NCBI GenBank assembly: GCA_021442155.1 | Contig: CM038216.1 | Coordinates: 160,627,983-160,691,982 of the forward strand | Length of the DNA stretch: 64,000 bases | Direction of reading: 5' to 3' | Source of the DNA: Cymbidium sinense | Taxonomy: Eukaryota; Streptophyta; Magnoliopsida; Asparagales; Orchidaceae | In this document: positions 35,470 to 49,302 of the stretch, one piece after another | Position numbering within the stretch: position 1 is the first letter of the stretch | How the letters are laid out: every line of letters begins with the position of its first letter | Position numbers and translations under genes: made by a program | The notes under the pieces: model-generated | Seen by the model: only the letters and a program-made list of their open reading frames with translations | What the model was told of the DNA's origin: nothing | The model's database searches: none

Positions 35470-37415
35470 CATCAACAAAATGCATACAGTAAGGTACATC
35501 TTCTTGTAAATGCTAGTAAGAACATCCATAACTAAAGAAAAAAAAGATAAGGGATTAAAGTTGATCCTTGATCTAATCCAACTAAAATAGAAAAATATTT
35601 TGTCAATCCTCCTTGTGTTTGAACACAAGTAACAACTCTAGTATACATATCTTTAATGACTTGAATATAACCAATATTAACTCTTTTCTTTTCTAGAACT
35701 CTCCAAAGAACATCTCTTGAAACTTTATCATAAGCTTTCTCTAAATCAATAAATATCATATGTAGATCCTCCTTACTTTCTCTATACTTCTCCATCAAAC
35801 CTCTTAACAAATGTATAGCATCCATTGTAGATCTACCCATCATGAAACCAAACTGATTGTGAGAAACTTTTGTATCACATCATAACCTATTCTCAATTAC
35901 TCTCTCCCATAATTTTTAATGTATGACACATTAACTTAATTCCTCTATAATTTGCACACTATTGTGCATCACCTTTATTCTTAAATATAGAACCAACAAA
36001 CTCTTTCTCCACTCATATGGCATCTTTTTAGTATTTAAAATAACATTACAAAGATTTGTAAGCCAAGAAATTCTTGATCTCCTTCCACAGTTCTATTGGA
36101 ATATCATAAGGTCATACTATTTTTCCACATTTCATTTTCTTTAAAGCTTCTCTAACTTCAGATTCACTAATACGATGATAAAAACATAATTTTCTATTTT
36201 TATTTAGGGTAGTAAGGTTGCTAAAATCAATCATATTTTTAGATCCTTCATTGAAAAGTTTATCAAAATACCTCATCCACCTATTTTTAATATCCTTTTC
36301 TAAGAAAAACACTTTATGATTTTCATCCTTAATACACCTCACTTGAACTAGATCTTTATTTCTTCTATCTCTTTGGTTGGCTAACTTATACATACATCTT
36401 TCACCTTCTTTGGTATCTAATCTATTGTATAAATCACTAAAAGCTAAATTTTTTGCATCATATATTACTTTCCTAGAATCTTTACATGCCACATTATATC
36501 TTTCTCAATTCTTCGAGTTTTTACATCTAAACCAAGTTTTATAACAATACTTCTTATTTCTTATTTTTTTCTTGCACATTATGACTCCACTGTCAACTAT
36601 TTTGATTAAAAGAAGTTTTTTATTTTGATTCTCCAAGCACATTTTTAGCAACTTGTTTAATTTCACTGGCTGCTTTTTTCCACATAACATTAGCTTCCTT
36701 ATGAACGTCCCAAATTCTAAGCTTTTGTAGCTTACTCTTAAAAATATTTTTATTAGTATTCTTTAAGTGCCCCCATCTAATCCTAGGATAATAATTTGAT
36801 TTATTTTTCATCTTTCAATCTTTCATCTTAAAATCTAAAACTAACAATGGATGTTGGGTACATAAACTTTCACTTAGAATGGCCTTACAATCTTTACAAT
36901 CTAGACGATCTATTTTTCTTATCAAAAAATAATCAATTTATGTTTTACTAGATTCATTTTTATAAGTAATAATATGCTCATCTCTTTTCTTAAATAAAGT
37001 ATTAGCAACTATAAAATTATAGGCTAAAGTAAAATCTAATATAGTCTACCTTCTTCATTAGTCACTCCAAATCCATAACCACCATGAATACTTTTATAAT
37101 CTTCTACCACTCTACCAACATGTCCATTTAAATCTCCTCCAATAAATATTTTTTCTTCAAGAGGTATCTTTCATATTAATCCTCTAATTCATTCCAAAAA
37201 TTTTCTTTTGAGCCTACATCCAAACCTACTTGAGGAGCATAAACACTTATAACATTGATAATCTTAACATCAATAATAATTTTTAAAGCTATAATTCTAT
37301 CCTCACATCTATTAATATTTATAACATTATCTTTCAAACTTTTATTTATAATCACACCTATGCCATTTTTAATAAAAATAATTTTAAAATGATATAATTT
37401 AAACTGAATGAACCA
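35470..37415 (-). mobile_element. RTE-type LINE fragment (copy 2)
   Basis: On the minus strand: an endonuclease part at about 37415-37050, where INVISVYAPQVGLDVGSKEN and GGDLNGHVGRVVEDYK keep the conserved Asp; a linker; and reverse transcriptase at about 36500-35470. RT pieces include [20 protein letters not shown] and [13 protein letters not shown]. The frame ends before the F-A-D-D active site, running directly into element E sequence. The 5' end of the endonuclease and the whole 3' end with its (TTG)n tail are missing. It is closely similar to the RTE at 50804-53898, on the opposite strand. Confidence 0.85.
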
Positions 37416-37882
37416 TTTATTTTATCTTAGTGAGCTTTTCATTTGCCTTAATATGATAATTCCTAGAAAAATTTCTACCTAGTTTATGTTTAGTAGCTTT
37501 AAAAATTTGATAAGATTGAAGAACTAGGAGGTGAAGAATTTTTTCTGCACACTTGAAGTTAACTTGATTAGTAGCATTTAAACATGTGTTTGTTATCATC
37601 AAAATCAATATCATATGAGATGGGGCTCATGAAGTCAACAATTTCCCCATTTTTAATGATGACAAATATATGTTGGTGTTAAATAGTGATGAAAGTGCAA
37701 AGTGAGCTTTCATCAACCTTTGAAAATATAATTTGCAATAAAGAAAATTTATAGCAAGTAAATAAACAAAATTTTAAGCATTTAAAGATTTTAAGCATAA
37801 TAAAGAATGAATATAACATGAGCATATAACATGAAAAGGCTCCCTAAAACTATGCATTATAAAGAGAAAGAAAACCAACAAA

Positions 37883-37899
37883 CTATTTTTCCCCCTTTT
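37883..37899 (-). other. polypurine tract of the copia element
   Basis: On the minus strand AAAAGGGGGAAAAATAG, just downstream of the RNase H end, is a typical plus-strand primer for reverse transcription. Confidence 0.6.
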
Positions 37900-37984
37900 G
37901 ACAACATCGAAAAGGTTTAACCATGAAAAGTAATAAAATTACATGCTAGGATCTAACATGCCAAACATGCATCTTTGGGTACAA

Positions 37985-38688
37985 AATCATTCTTCAGATA
38001 ATGGTTTAGTAAAAATATCTATAATTTGTAAATTTGTACTAATAAAATCAATATTCACATCACCTTTAATCACATGATCCCAAATAAAGTGATGTCTAAC
38101 TTCTATGTGTTTAGTTCTAGAGTGTTGCATAGGATTTTTTATCAAACAAATTGCACTAGTATTATCACACTTAATAGGAATGTGATCAAAAAAATTCCAA
38201 AATTTTCTAATTGTTGCTTAAAAAAAGAAAACACGCAAACAACTATATACTCAACTTCAATAGTTGAAAAAGCAATGAAGTTCTGCTTTCTAGAAGACCA
38301 AGATACTAATGATGATCCTTAAAATTGACATATTCCTGATGTGCTTTTCCTATCTACTTTTCTGTAAAGTCAGCGTCAGAATAAGCAATTAAGTCACATG
38401 AAAGTGAATTTTTAGGATACCACAAATCTAATCTAAAGTGTTAATTAAATAAAAAAATTAAGCTTAACAATAATTAAATGAGGTTCTTTCAGAGCACCCT
38501 GAGAATGAGCACATAAACATACAACAAACATAATACCGACATACTAGAAGATATAAAATAGATCCAATCATACTTCTATAAAGTTTTTGATCAACTAGTT
38601 TTCTTGACTCATCTAAATTAAGTTTAGTAGAGAGGCGCATGAGAATCTTACTAGATTTAAATTTTTTTATATTAAATCTCTCTATCAA
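37985..38688 (-). pseudogene. copia RNase H region
   Basis: Minus-strand pieces are KLNLDESRKLVDQKLYRSMI (then GSILYLL), CMFMCSFSGCSERTSFNYC, DRKSTSGICQF.GSSLVSWSSRKQNF, and 'RHHFIWDHVIKGDVNIDFI' followed by IIDIFTKPLSEE near 37985-38060. The last is the standard copia C-terminus. Frames are broken between pieces. Confidence 0.8.
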
Positions 38689-38742
38689 GTTATTGGTATA
38701 CTTAGTTTGATAAATAAAAGTGTCTTTTTCTAGTTGTTTTAC

Positions 38743-39480
38743 TTAAAGTCCTAAGGAAAAATTGATTTCACCCATCATGCTCATCTCAAATTCTTTGGAA
38801 ATCAAATATGAAAACTCAACACATAAAGATTCATTTGTACTACCAAATAAAATATCATCCACATGTATCTGAACAATTGTCAAATCATCACCTAAATTCT
38901 TAAGGAATAGAGTGGTATCTACACTACCCTTCCTAAAACCATGATCTATAAGAAAGCTACTCAATCTATCATACTAAGCTCTAGGAGCTTGTTTCAATCC
39001 ATTCAATGCTTTCTTCAATTTAAAAACATGATCCAAAAGTTCACATTTTTAAAACCAGGAGGTTGTTCTACAAAGACATCTTGATCTATAAAGCCATTTA
39101 AAATGCACTTTTTACATCCATTTGAAATAATTTAAAATGTTTATAATAAACATAGGCAAGGAGCAATCTAATAGCTTCTGATATAGCTATAGGGAAAAAG
39201 ATTCTTCAAAATCTATCCCTTCAATTTGAGTATATCCTTGTGCAAGCAATCTAGTCTTATTTCAAACAATGTGTCCTAAATCATCTAACTTATTTTTAAA
39301 CACCCGTTTGGTTCCTATAACATTTTGATCTTGAGATCTAGGAACTAGTTCCCACACATCATTTTAACAAACTGATTTAATTATTCTTCCATAGCTACGA
39401 TCTAATTGTGATCCTCCAAGCCTACATTTATTGATTTTGGTTAAATCTTATATAAGAATACATAATGATTTATAATTTCT
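38743..39480 (-). pseudogene. copia reverse transcriptase
   Basis: The clearest piece (38964-38743) reads HGFRKGSVDTTLFLKNLGDD, then IVQIHVDDILFGSTNESLC and EFEMSMMGEINFSLGL. The catalytic pair survives as HVDD (usual YVDD). The upstream RT start (39480-38980) is present but broken by stops and shifts. It is part of the same copia polyprotein. Confidence 0.8.
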
Positions 39481-39503
39481 TTAGATTATCTTCTAGTTCT
39501 AAC

Positions 39504-40005
39504 TCATTGAGAAGGGTCTCCAATAATCAAATCTTTTGGATGATTCCTAATGAATTTCCAATCTTTAGGCAAAGAATCATCTATATTTTCTTCCAAATAT
39601 AGTTTCTTAAAATCATCTACCTCGTCTTCAATTACATCAACTTTAATAGGATCTATAAGATTTTCATCAAATATGACAAGTACCGATTTCTCAACAATCA
39701 TTTTTCTTTTATTATAAACTCTATAAGGTCTAGTATTTAAAGAATATCCTAAAAGAATACCATCATCAGATTTACTATCAGACTTTCCTAAAGATCCTTT
39801 ACCATTATTCAAAATGAAGCATTTACCACCAAAGATATGAAAGTAACTAATCTTAGGTTTCTTACCAAAGAATAACTCATAAGAGGTCTAATTTAAAAGA
39901 GATCTCAAGTGGACATGATTCATAACATAGCATGTAGTGTTAACTACGCAAAAATACTTAGGCAACTTATAATCATCAAGTATAGCTCTACTCAATTAAA
40001 TTAAA

Positions 40006-40099
<94 letters not shown>

Positions 40100-40931
40100 T
40101 GAGGGGCTTAGGAGCAGAAAATTTATGTTTAATACCAAATTCATCACAAAAATTTTAAAATTTTTATTTTTAAATTCACCACCATGATCAGATTGAATTT
40201 TACTAACAAGAAGATTTTTATCATGTTGAATATGCTTACATTTTCTAAAATGTTCAAAAGCATCATTTTTATGAATTAAAAATATAACCCAAGTAAATCT
40301 TGAATAGTCATCATGGAAGTTTCCACATAAACAAATAAATCCATATGCAATAATTCCAACAATTTAGTTGTAGAAATAATATTTTTATTTTTGAAAGAAT
40401 ATTTATAATATTTTTCATGAATACATGCATCATAAATATAATCAAAACAAAATTTCATTTTAGGTAAACTATCAACAAGATCAGGTTTTGCAATTTTGTG
40501 TAACGAATGCATGTTAATGTGACATAACATTTTACACCATAACCAAACATCATCAAGTGAACTTTTGAAATAGAGTAAATTTAAATTTGTATTATTTGCA
40601 TTTTCTAAATTAATAAGGTAAATATTTTTTATCTATGACCAACAAGCAAAACAGTTTCCTTAATTCTAATAGTACAAAAAGATGCATGAAATTCAATATT
40701 AAATCTTTTATTGTATAATTGACTAATGGAAATAAGATTATGCTTTAAACCTTCAACAAAGTAAACTCTATCTAAAGTAATTAAATCCTTAGAAATAGAA
40801 CCAACTCCAATTATATTTCCTTTAGCATTATCACCATAAACTACAAATCCTTCTTCACAAGGTTCTAAAGCAGAAAATTTAGATTTATCACTTGTCATAT
40901 GTCTTGAACATCCACTATCCAAGTACCACAT
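39504..40931 (-). pseudogene. copia protease end, gag-pre-integrase and integrase
   Basis: 40931-40629 reads MWYLDSGCSRHMTSDKSKF, with the Asp-Ser-Gly of the copia protease, then GLKHNLISISQLYN. 40530-40276 has HINMHSLHKIAKPDLVDSLP, 'CDAC'-like YDACIH, and KLLELLHMDLF. About 40260-40100 has SDHGGEFKNKNF..FCDEFG, keeping the integrase Asp. A (TA)n tract at 40008-40094 then replaces the NGVVERKN block. The frame recovers with DDYKLPKYF and, at 39812-39504, NNGKGSLGKSDSKSDDGILL (then GYS). It is not functional because of the expansion and shifts. Confidence 0.8.
40008..40094. repeat. (TA)n microsatellite inside copia integrase
   Basis: An 87-base pure TA run between integrase codons for ...KFSAPKPLSK and ...DDYKLPKY on the minus strand. 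Confidence 0.95.
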
Positions 40932-41399
40932 GCCTTCTTCAACATTTCTTTGAAGGCACTCATATAAAATAATATAAGGAGTCAGCTTTTAGAACCCAAA
41001 CATGTTTGGGTCCACATCCGAATGAAAAGATATGCAATGAATGTTGTGTTGTATGTGTAGCTTTTTTTTAAGCATCTGATTAAATTTTGAATTAGGAAAT
41101 GATTGAGATTTTCTTGCATGACAATCAAAAGATACATGACCCTTTTATTACAAAAATTACATGTAACATTTGTATTTGCATAAGGTCTAAATTTAAATGA
41201 TCTTGATGCATCTGATGACTTATGTCTAACAAATGGAACCTGTGAATATAATCTACTATAAGAATCTAATTTTGCATGAAGTAATAAATTTTTCTTTTTC
41301 AACTTCTCCATAAGTGTTGATTGATCTAATAATGCATCATTCTTAGACTTTAATTCAAAACATTCTTTTTCTAAAGATGAAGCATGCATTTCTAAATTT

Positions 41400-42600
41400 T
41401 TCTTTTTTTATAAAATATTGAACTTTTTTTTAGCTTTTTATATTCATGTGCTAATTCATTGAATGCATTATTTAATTCTTCATAAGAAATATCTTCACAT
41501 ACCTCACCTATAGAATCCATATCAGTAATAAGACATATATTTGCTTCTTCCTCTATAGTGTCATCACTTAATTCTTCTAAATCAGAGTTTGCCCGAAGTG
41601 CTATTTTTGTTTTCCTCTAAGGCTTTTTTTTCCAAGACTTCTTTCTTTCAGCTTTTTCTTTTTAGCTAACTTTGGACACTCACCTCTTATATGTCTGGAC
41701 TTTTTTCAATTGAAGCATACAATTTCTTCTCCTGCATTCAATCTTTTAGTGGGTAGTTTATGTACTTTAGATTTTCCATACCTTGTTTATCTTTGATCAT
41801 AATTCCTAGCCTTTTGAAAGCAAATCAATCACATCACTATCAACATCGAACATTTTCTTAACAATTGTCTTCCACTTGCAAAGCAATTAATTTTTCTTTC
41901 TCTTTCTTTGGAAAGAGTAATTTTGATCCTTTATGAAATAACCTATTCATATGCTATCAAAGAACCAAGAAGTTGATCAAGTGTATAAGTAGTTAAATCC
42001 TTAGGTTCACTAATAGTAGTAACTTTTGCATCCCAATCTTTTCGAGCATATATTAAAATTTTATAAATCAAATCTTGATTTTTATATTTTCTTCCATGTG
42101 AATGCAAGGTATTTATAATTTTCATGAAGCGAGTATAAATATCAGAAATACTTTCATTTGGTAACATGCAAAATAATTGGTATTCTTGTACTAACCTATT
42201 TATATGAACATCTTTAACTTTGTTAGTACCTTCATAAGTAAGAATCAGTTTATCTCATATTTCTTTTTTTGCGTAGTAAGCATGGAAATTATTATAGTAA
42301 TCGGAAGTAAAGCACAATAAAGAATTTTACAAGCCTTTGCATTTAGTTCATCTAATTTTTTTCAGAAGCAGACCATTCATCAAAAGTTTTATTAACTTTT
42401 AAACCATTCATATTAATAGTGGGTGTGTGATACTAGTGTGTCAACATATTCCACATTCTAGAATCTTGTCCACGATTAAAAGAACTAATGCAGTTTTTCC
42501 AATAATAAAATAGAACATTATCATGTAAAGGTGGTTTATATGTAGATTGTCCTTCAGGTTGTGTTCCTTTAGGAAAAACTTGTTCCATAGCAATCAAACT
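41400..42600 (-). pseudogene. copia gag (UBN2-type) with zinc knuckle
   Basis: On the minus strand it starts near 42588 with MEQVFPKGTQPEGQSTYKPP. A UBN2-like section at 42167-41943 reads MLPNESISDIYTRFMKIINT, then AKVTTISEPKDL and LLGSLIAYE. Near 41720-41620 a CCHC-like region reads C.NWKKSRHIRGECPKLAKK. A second Cys-rich motif (CNFCNK) is at about 41160-41150. Several frameshifts break it. Gag would form the particle that packages element RNA. Confidence 0.75.
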
Positions 42601-42630
42601 CAGGGACATTAATCCACAAATTGAGCCAAG

Positions 42631-42642
42631 GCTTTGATACCA
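42631..42642 (-). other. primer-binding site of the copia element
   Basis: TGGTATCAAAGC on the minus strand, complementary to the 3' end of initiator tRNA-Met (usual copia site TGGTATCAGAGC). It lies just downstream of the LTR. Confidence 0.8.
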
Positions 42643-42644
42643 AT

Positions 42645-44460
42645 TATTACTTAGTTAGAGAAAATTAGCCTATGTTTATGCCTAGCCACCCAGGCTAGGA
42701 ATTCACTAAATCAAAGTTGAGATTATAAATCTCTACTCTCCTTCAGCAAACAACCCAACATGTACTCTTTTAAATGGGCAAGTATAACTCAACATGTACT
42801 TTCCTTAAAGGGAAGTATAACCCAACAAGAAATCAAGACAAGCAAAGAGAAAGATATAAGTCTAACTCTCAATTTTAAAATATTTTTCCACTCACAATCT
42901 ATACTAATATTAAGGCAATTGAATATTAATGAAAAGAGAGCTCACTTTAACTTTAAAAGAAATTAAAACAAGATCTTCAATCAAATATTTAATGCAATTA
43001 AGTAACTTAATGTTGCTTGAATGATCTTTAATAAAATTTGAAATAATTTTCTTGAATGACTTTGAAATGCAAACTAAAATGCAATCACAAAATTTTGAAT
43101 TCTTTTTCACACAAGCTAACTTTTACTCAAATGGTAAATGTATTTGTAATTGGAATAACTAAACAATCACTTGAATAAAGGCTTGAATGATACCATAAGA
43201 AAGCTATCACATAATGTATACATAAACCAATTGAAGACAAGTAATCAACAAGCATAAAATAATTTATGCAGAGGGAGTGGTGGTAAATAGAAATTGAAAT
43301 GAAATCAGATGTTAAGCACAATCAAATTTAACCAGCCGATATGAATCTTTAAGCCAAAGGGATAAACAATGGATATTCAAATGATTAAGCATTAGGAAAT
43401 TTAAAATCTTTAGAAAATACTTCAGCCAAACAAGAAACAAAAGGATTATCCAATGATTTAGCATAAAATAAATTGATCTCCTCATGTTAGCTTTAGGTCA
43501 AACAAGAAATCAAAGGATTATCAAGTAGTTAAGTCCAAAACAAATTGATCTTCTTATGTTTGTTATTGGCCAAACAAAAACTAAAGGATATGAGGTGAAT
43601 GAACACAAGATAATTTAAATATCCTTATAAACTTCAAAGCCAAGCACAAATAAAAGAAGTATAAGTACTTAGCAACTTAAAATTCAAGACCAATGCTATG
43701 ATGCTTTCGAGAGAGGAAACACACCAAACCTTTACTTTTCTCAATCAATCTTCAAGCCAAATAAATGTCCAAGGGAAAGAGAAGAATGATGATGAATGCT
43801 TGCACTTGAATCACCAAAAATGTCCAAGTATTTTCTTTAGCAAGGTTCGACCAAGGTAGAGAGGATGAGCAAGAGAGCATGAGAGAATTCCAAAATTTTT
43901 TATCCTTTTTTAAGTTGAAATAAGCCTTTAAATAGATGAGGGAGGAGTCTAAGATCGGTAAAAAAATTGATCCAATGAGAGATAAATTGATTTTGTTCAA
44001 AGGAATAAGGATCGACTAAGGAGATCTTCAATAGGCTCCTTTACAAATTTGTTTCAACCAAACATGGAATGTTTGCTATGTGATTCAAAGCTAAAGATAG
44101 AGGAGATCCCATAGGAAATTTGACCAAGGAGATTTAAACATGAAGGAGGGAGTTTTGAAAAAAATAAATCTATGAAAAATGACTTCAATAATTTCAGTAA
44201 AATAGGAAATTTTCAAAATAATTCATGAATCAGTTTAGATCAAGGATGATTTTATTATATACTGAATGCTTAAATAATATATAAATTTATTAAATTCAAA
44301 GCAAAGTGATCAGCCCCCTAAAACTTTCCTAAAATAGATCAAATAAAAAAAGAAATTATTTTGAAAAAGAGAGATGATTTGAATTTAAATTTAAAATAAC
44401 TTATAATAAATTAATTGGGCTCTAAATAATTATAATTAATCATGCTTGGGACGTTCAACA
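42645..44460 (-). repeat. copia LTR (~1.8 kb)
   Basis: On the minus strand it starts TGTTGAACGTCCCAAGC at 44460 and ends just before the primer-binding site. A TATTTAAAGG at about 43937-43928 is a plausible TATA box. The end is not a clean CA. The related fragment at 18427-19300 is in the same orientation. Confidence 0.65.
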
Positions 44461-45454
<994 letters not shown>

Positions 45455-48400
45455 AAAAATCTTCAATGAGCAACTTAGAGATGATGCTTCTATATTTTTC
45501 ATGATTTGCAAAGTAATTATGTAAATGTCAACTTTTTTAGATTATAGACAAAATGATTAAAGCATGCTAAGTTTAAGATTGGTTTAATTAATGATAATTG
45601 GGATGTTGGTTGACATGAATTCTCTATTTATAATCTTCGAGTTCTTCCACCATTTCCTTAAGCTTCTTGCATGCCTATCTCAGAAACCATGTTCTTTGAC
45701 ATAGCACTGAATTGATGAAGCAACATGATTTCTTTTCTGCTCATTCTGAATGACCAATTTACAATAAGAATATTAATGAGTGCATTATGTAATCGAAATG
45801 AACATCAAATAAATTTCAAAAAAGTTTTTTTTAAATTAATATTTAGTTATAAATTTTGAAAAAAATGCACTACTGCAAAAATTGTTAATAGTAGCAAACA
45901 AAAATTGTGGTAAAAAAAGTAATATTTATCAAAGATATCCTTAATAAATGCTCTAATACATGGAATATAAAATTAGCTTGGGTATTTTAATTAAATTTAC
46001 ATCAGGATGTAACAAATTTGTCTTTAAATGGCAAGATAGAACATTAATTTTTTTAGGTAGTATACTTTCTTTCAAAAAAATAAAAATCTATGGCTTCTTA
46101 GATCATTGGCTTTAAAATTATATGAGAAGTGTCGCAATTCTATAAAAACATCTTTTTGTTCAGGACTTCATGGTCCAATTTTTTTTTCTCCTAAACATTT
46201 ATATAAGAGCATTGCTACTCACACTCGCTCAGGCTATACTTTTGCAATCATCCTTGATATATAATGATCACTAGTTCACAAATAAGTTGCTTACTTAAAC
46301 CCTAATATTAAGCTAAGTGCTCATTCAGTGGCTTTGAAAATCTAAATCATTTTTTATAAATTAATATTTATATATATTTTTAGTTATCTTATTCTGCAAA
46401 TGAAATTTTCTTTACTTTATGAAAATTTGAAAGAATTTGTAACTGATGAAAGTAAATATTGTTTCGTGAGTACACTTAGAAAAATAATAGAGTTTACAAA
46501 TTTATCATTTTTTAATATCAAATAATTATAACTTACTTGATAAGAACCAATATCATTCATAAGCCTCCCAACCATACTGATAGATTTGATGATCTCAGGA
46601 ACGCTGGCAACCCATTCGAAGATATCTTCTGAGATCTCTTCCTCCATTCCAAGATATGAAACGCAAGTGATCAACAGATACCCAGAAGTAATCAGTGTTA
46701 CTCCCAAATGTTCTTCAAGCTTAGGAACGTAACACTTGCTCGCCCATTTTGCTTCTTGAAGGTACGCACGAGCCATTCCTTAAACTGAAATTCAAAATGA
46801 TTAAATATTTAATAATATTTCCCAATAACACATAACTATTTAACTATAATTAATTATCACCTCTTCCTTAAGGTAATGAACACGAAGATATCTATGTTTA
46901 GGTGCTAACTCATCCTCGATTTCTTTGAAAGTATTGCAAAGCGTGAGGAAGCATCGTTGTATGTATTCTGGCAACATGCTAACTCTTTCAATGTCCCAGC
47001 TGCAATTATTTATTAAATCAGTATTACAGGTTCTTTTTCGTCTGGAAAATGTGTAGAACTAAACAACTATGTTGGTGCTTTTATTTTATTTTAATTGTTT
47101 ATTCTTTTCTACCTTTCTATTATGTCGGTAAATAACTCAGCTCTTCGACAGTCCCATAAATATCATAAACATCATCAGTAACTACAATAAGAGGCATAAC
47201 TTTGGTCATCATCACTCTCGCATTTGAATAGCAGGGCTCACAGTAAGTTGCAAGCATCCAAAAGTATGATTCTACTATTCGATCACGTGCAAATGGTAGG
47301 TGCTTGTACAAGCCTAGCTCTTTCCACCACCTGAAACCACATGGATGAAAAATATTTTATTGTTCCATAATCCATTAAAACTTAATAAATTAAAAGGATA
47401 ATTACAGACACAACACTTATAATTTTGATATTTGGCTGAAAATTTGAAAATTTTAAATAAGAGGATGCTAACTCTATAAATACTCATATTTTGAATGCAA
47501 TATATATAATTTTTCATATATAGAAAACATGCATCACTATCAAAAATTATTAATTTCTTAGCAGTTTTGAAGACTAAAAGAAAAAACAAAATTGAAGTTA
47601 ATTAATAGTAATTGAGTGAGCTTATTTTGTAGCTTATCTTGATTATAAATGAGGCAAGATAATAAATTATCAACTCATTAATAAATTCATGCTCCAAATT
47701 AATTCATATCTAGCTAATTGACTGTTCAAAAAGTAGAGAGGAAAAAAAGATGAACTTACTCTGATATGGTTTGAATTTCTTCTTGATGAATAGCTTGTAA
47801 TATATTGAAATCAAATTTAGCAAAATCATGCAGCTTCGATTACTGTGCTTTTCATAAATTTCAAGTACTTTCTAGCCTTGATTCAATCCCACCAATGGCA
47901 ATTCCAAAGTACTTGATACCAACAAAGCTAAAGATGGCTCCATCTTGCATATAGATGAGTTCAAGTGACCCCTTGAAAAATTTTTAGCTTTATCTAATAT
48001 TTCTTCATCCGGAAATCCAAGATAAGAAGTTTCATATAAGCTTAATAAAGCTTTTAAGTCTTTGCACAAGCAAGCCATGAAATCTCCTTTATCATCCAAA
48101 AATCTTTTAAATACATCTGCAACATTTAGGAAGATAGATGATTTATATTTACTCTAATGTTTCATGATTTGAGAAGCAAGATGCTTGGTTGTTGCTTTTC
48201 AGCCCGCGAAGTTAAAAACTCAACGTACCAGAAGTTATGTGATATCTTTGTTGTTGTCTTAATAGGAAATGAAGCGGCGCATGCAGATCATCATCAACAA
48301 TGTTAATCTTTTGAACTCTACATAATATGTCATTGATTTCCTTTTCAAAATGATAGGCAACTCCAAGGCGTTGAATCGAATCAATCAGTTCAAGTGATTG

Positions 48401-48783
48401 CAATGGATCAACATCTGTGAGACTTTTCCTTATCTCAATCTGGAGCTCTTCATTCTTCTGTTTTTGCTCTGCCTGAATTTTTGTTTAGAGATAGTAAGCA
48501 TTACTTGAAATAGTCAGACATATCATTTTATGTACAGGAAAAATGAAGTACCAAAAAAAAAAAACGATTTATTTAGGTGCTATGCCATTATAGATTTAAG
48601 TGTGACATAAGTGAAGCTCAACAACTTATTTACACTTCTAATGAGAACTCAATCATTTGAAGAGTAGATAATATAAACTTCAATAATTACCAAACTCGTC
48701 TTTGATTGTAAAGGTGAATAGTTGACGAAAAAATCTCCCCAAACAGTTGGGTGGAAATCTGCTGATTGGCGAGCAGTTTCCAT
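45455..48783 (-). pseudogene. terpene synthase, TPS-a type (sesquiterpene synthase-like), broken
   Basis: The family cyclises farnesyl diphosphate in the cytosol. Seven exons are recognised on the minus strand with GT-AG ends: 48783-48691, 48472-48229, 48116-47760, 47330-47113, 46999-46861, 46784-46537 and 45745 to about 45455. The start METARQSADFHPTVWGDFF has no plastid transit peptide, as in TPS-a. Catalytic parts survive: the RDR of FARDRIVESYFWML, the Mg-binding DDVYD (VTDDVYDIYGT), and NDIGSYQNE fitting the second metal motif, split over exons 6 and 7. Exon 4 is 218 bases and exon 6 is 248 bases, each one short of the phase needed (219, 249). Exon 5 is a normal 139. Exon 3 has several shifts and a TAG at 47874-47872, and exon 7 is also shifted. 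It is a pseudogene unless the assembly is wrong. The class I alpha domain is clear; the product cannot be predicted. Confidence 0.85.
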
Positions 48784-48863
48784 ATGTTGGAAATCTGTCT
48801 AGTTTGAAAGGGAGAAGATGCTAAGAGAAGATTTTGATGGCGAAGTGCGCTTACTGGGCTTGC

Positions 48864-48871
48864 TATTTATA
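48864..48871 (-). promoter_or_regulatory. TATA box of the terpene synthase
   Basis: TATAAATA on the minus strand, about 81 bases upstream of the start codon at 48783, in a plausible position for a 5' UTR of roughly 50 bases. Confidence 0.6.
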
Positions 48872-48981
48872 ATAGGGTGAGATGGACTCTCAAATTTTTT
48901 ATAAAAGTATTTATTTATATTATAGCAGAATTTGATTCTTTTATATAGAAATTAAGATTCAGGCATGCACATCACACCTTA

Positions 48982-49302
48982 GGGGCGTTTGGGATCACTT
49001 TTTTACTTTATGTTAAAATAAAAAATATCAAATATATTTTAATTTTATTTTAAAATTTAAAAATAAAAAATATAAAGTGATCTCAAGCGGCACAAGTAAT
49101 AATTAATTTTCATTATTTTATATTTTTCATTAAAAATTTTAAAAAATAACAACTAAATATACTTTTTTATTTATTATTTTTTAAAATAAAAAATTCATAA
49201 AAATATTAAATATGTTTTTGTTTTCACATAAAATAAAAATAAAATAAAAACAAAAAAAATTGAAAACAAAAAAAAATAATAGAAAGTGATCCCAAACAGC
49301 CC
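48982..49302. mobile_element. MITE, PIF/Harbinger (Tourist)-like
   Basis: The 321-bp element has terminal inverted repeats: GGGGCGTTTGGGATCACTTT on the left and, reversed, GGGCTGTTTGGGATCACTTT on the right. It is flanked by TTA at 48979-48981 and 49303-49305. The inside is AT-rich and non-coding. TTA duplications and a GGG...GTTTGG end are typical of Tourist-like elements. It lies about 110 bases upstream of the terpene synthase TATA box. Confidence 0.75.

Larger units (their letters stand above)
37640..44460 (-). mobile_element. Ty1/copia retrotransposon, SIRE/Maximus-like, one LTR
   Basis: Read on the minus strand: LTR (44460 to about 42645), primer-binding site (42642-42631), gag (about 42600-41400), protease and integrase (about 40931-39500), reverse transcriptase (about 39480-38743), RNase H (about 38688-37985), and polypurine tract (37899-37883). 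Sequence ends near 37420-37640 beside RTE DNA, so the second LTR is missing. Many frameshifts and stops interrupt the polyprotein. A (TA)n expansion sits in the integrase. The order protease-integrase-RT-RNase H places it in copia, and the UBN2-type gag plus long LTR fit the SIRE/Maximus group. It is non-autonomous now. Confidence 0.85.
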
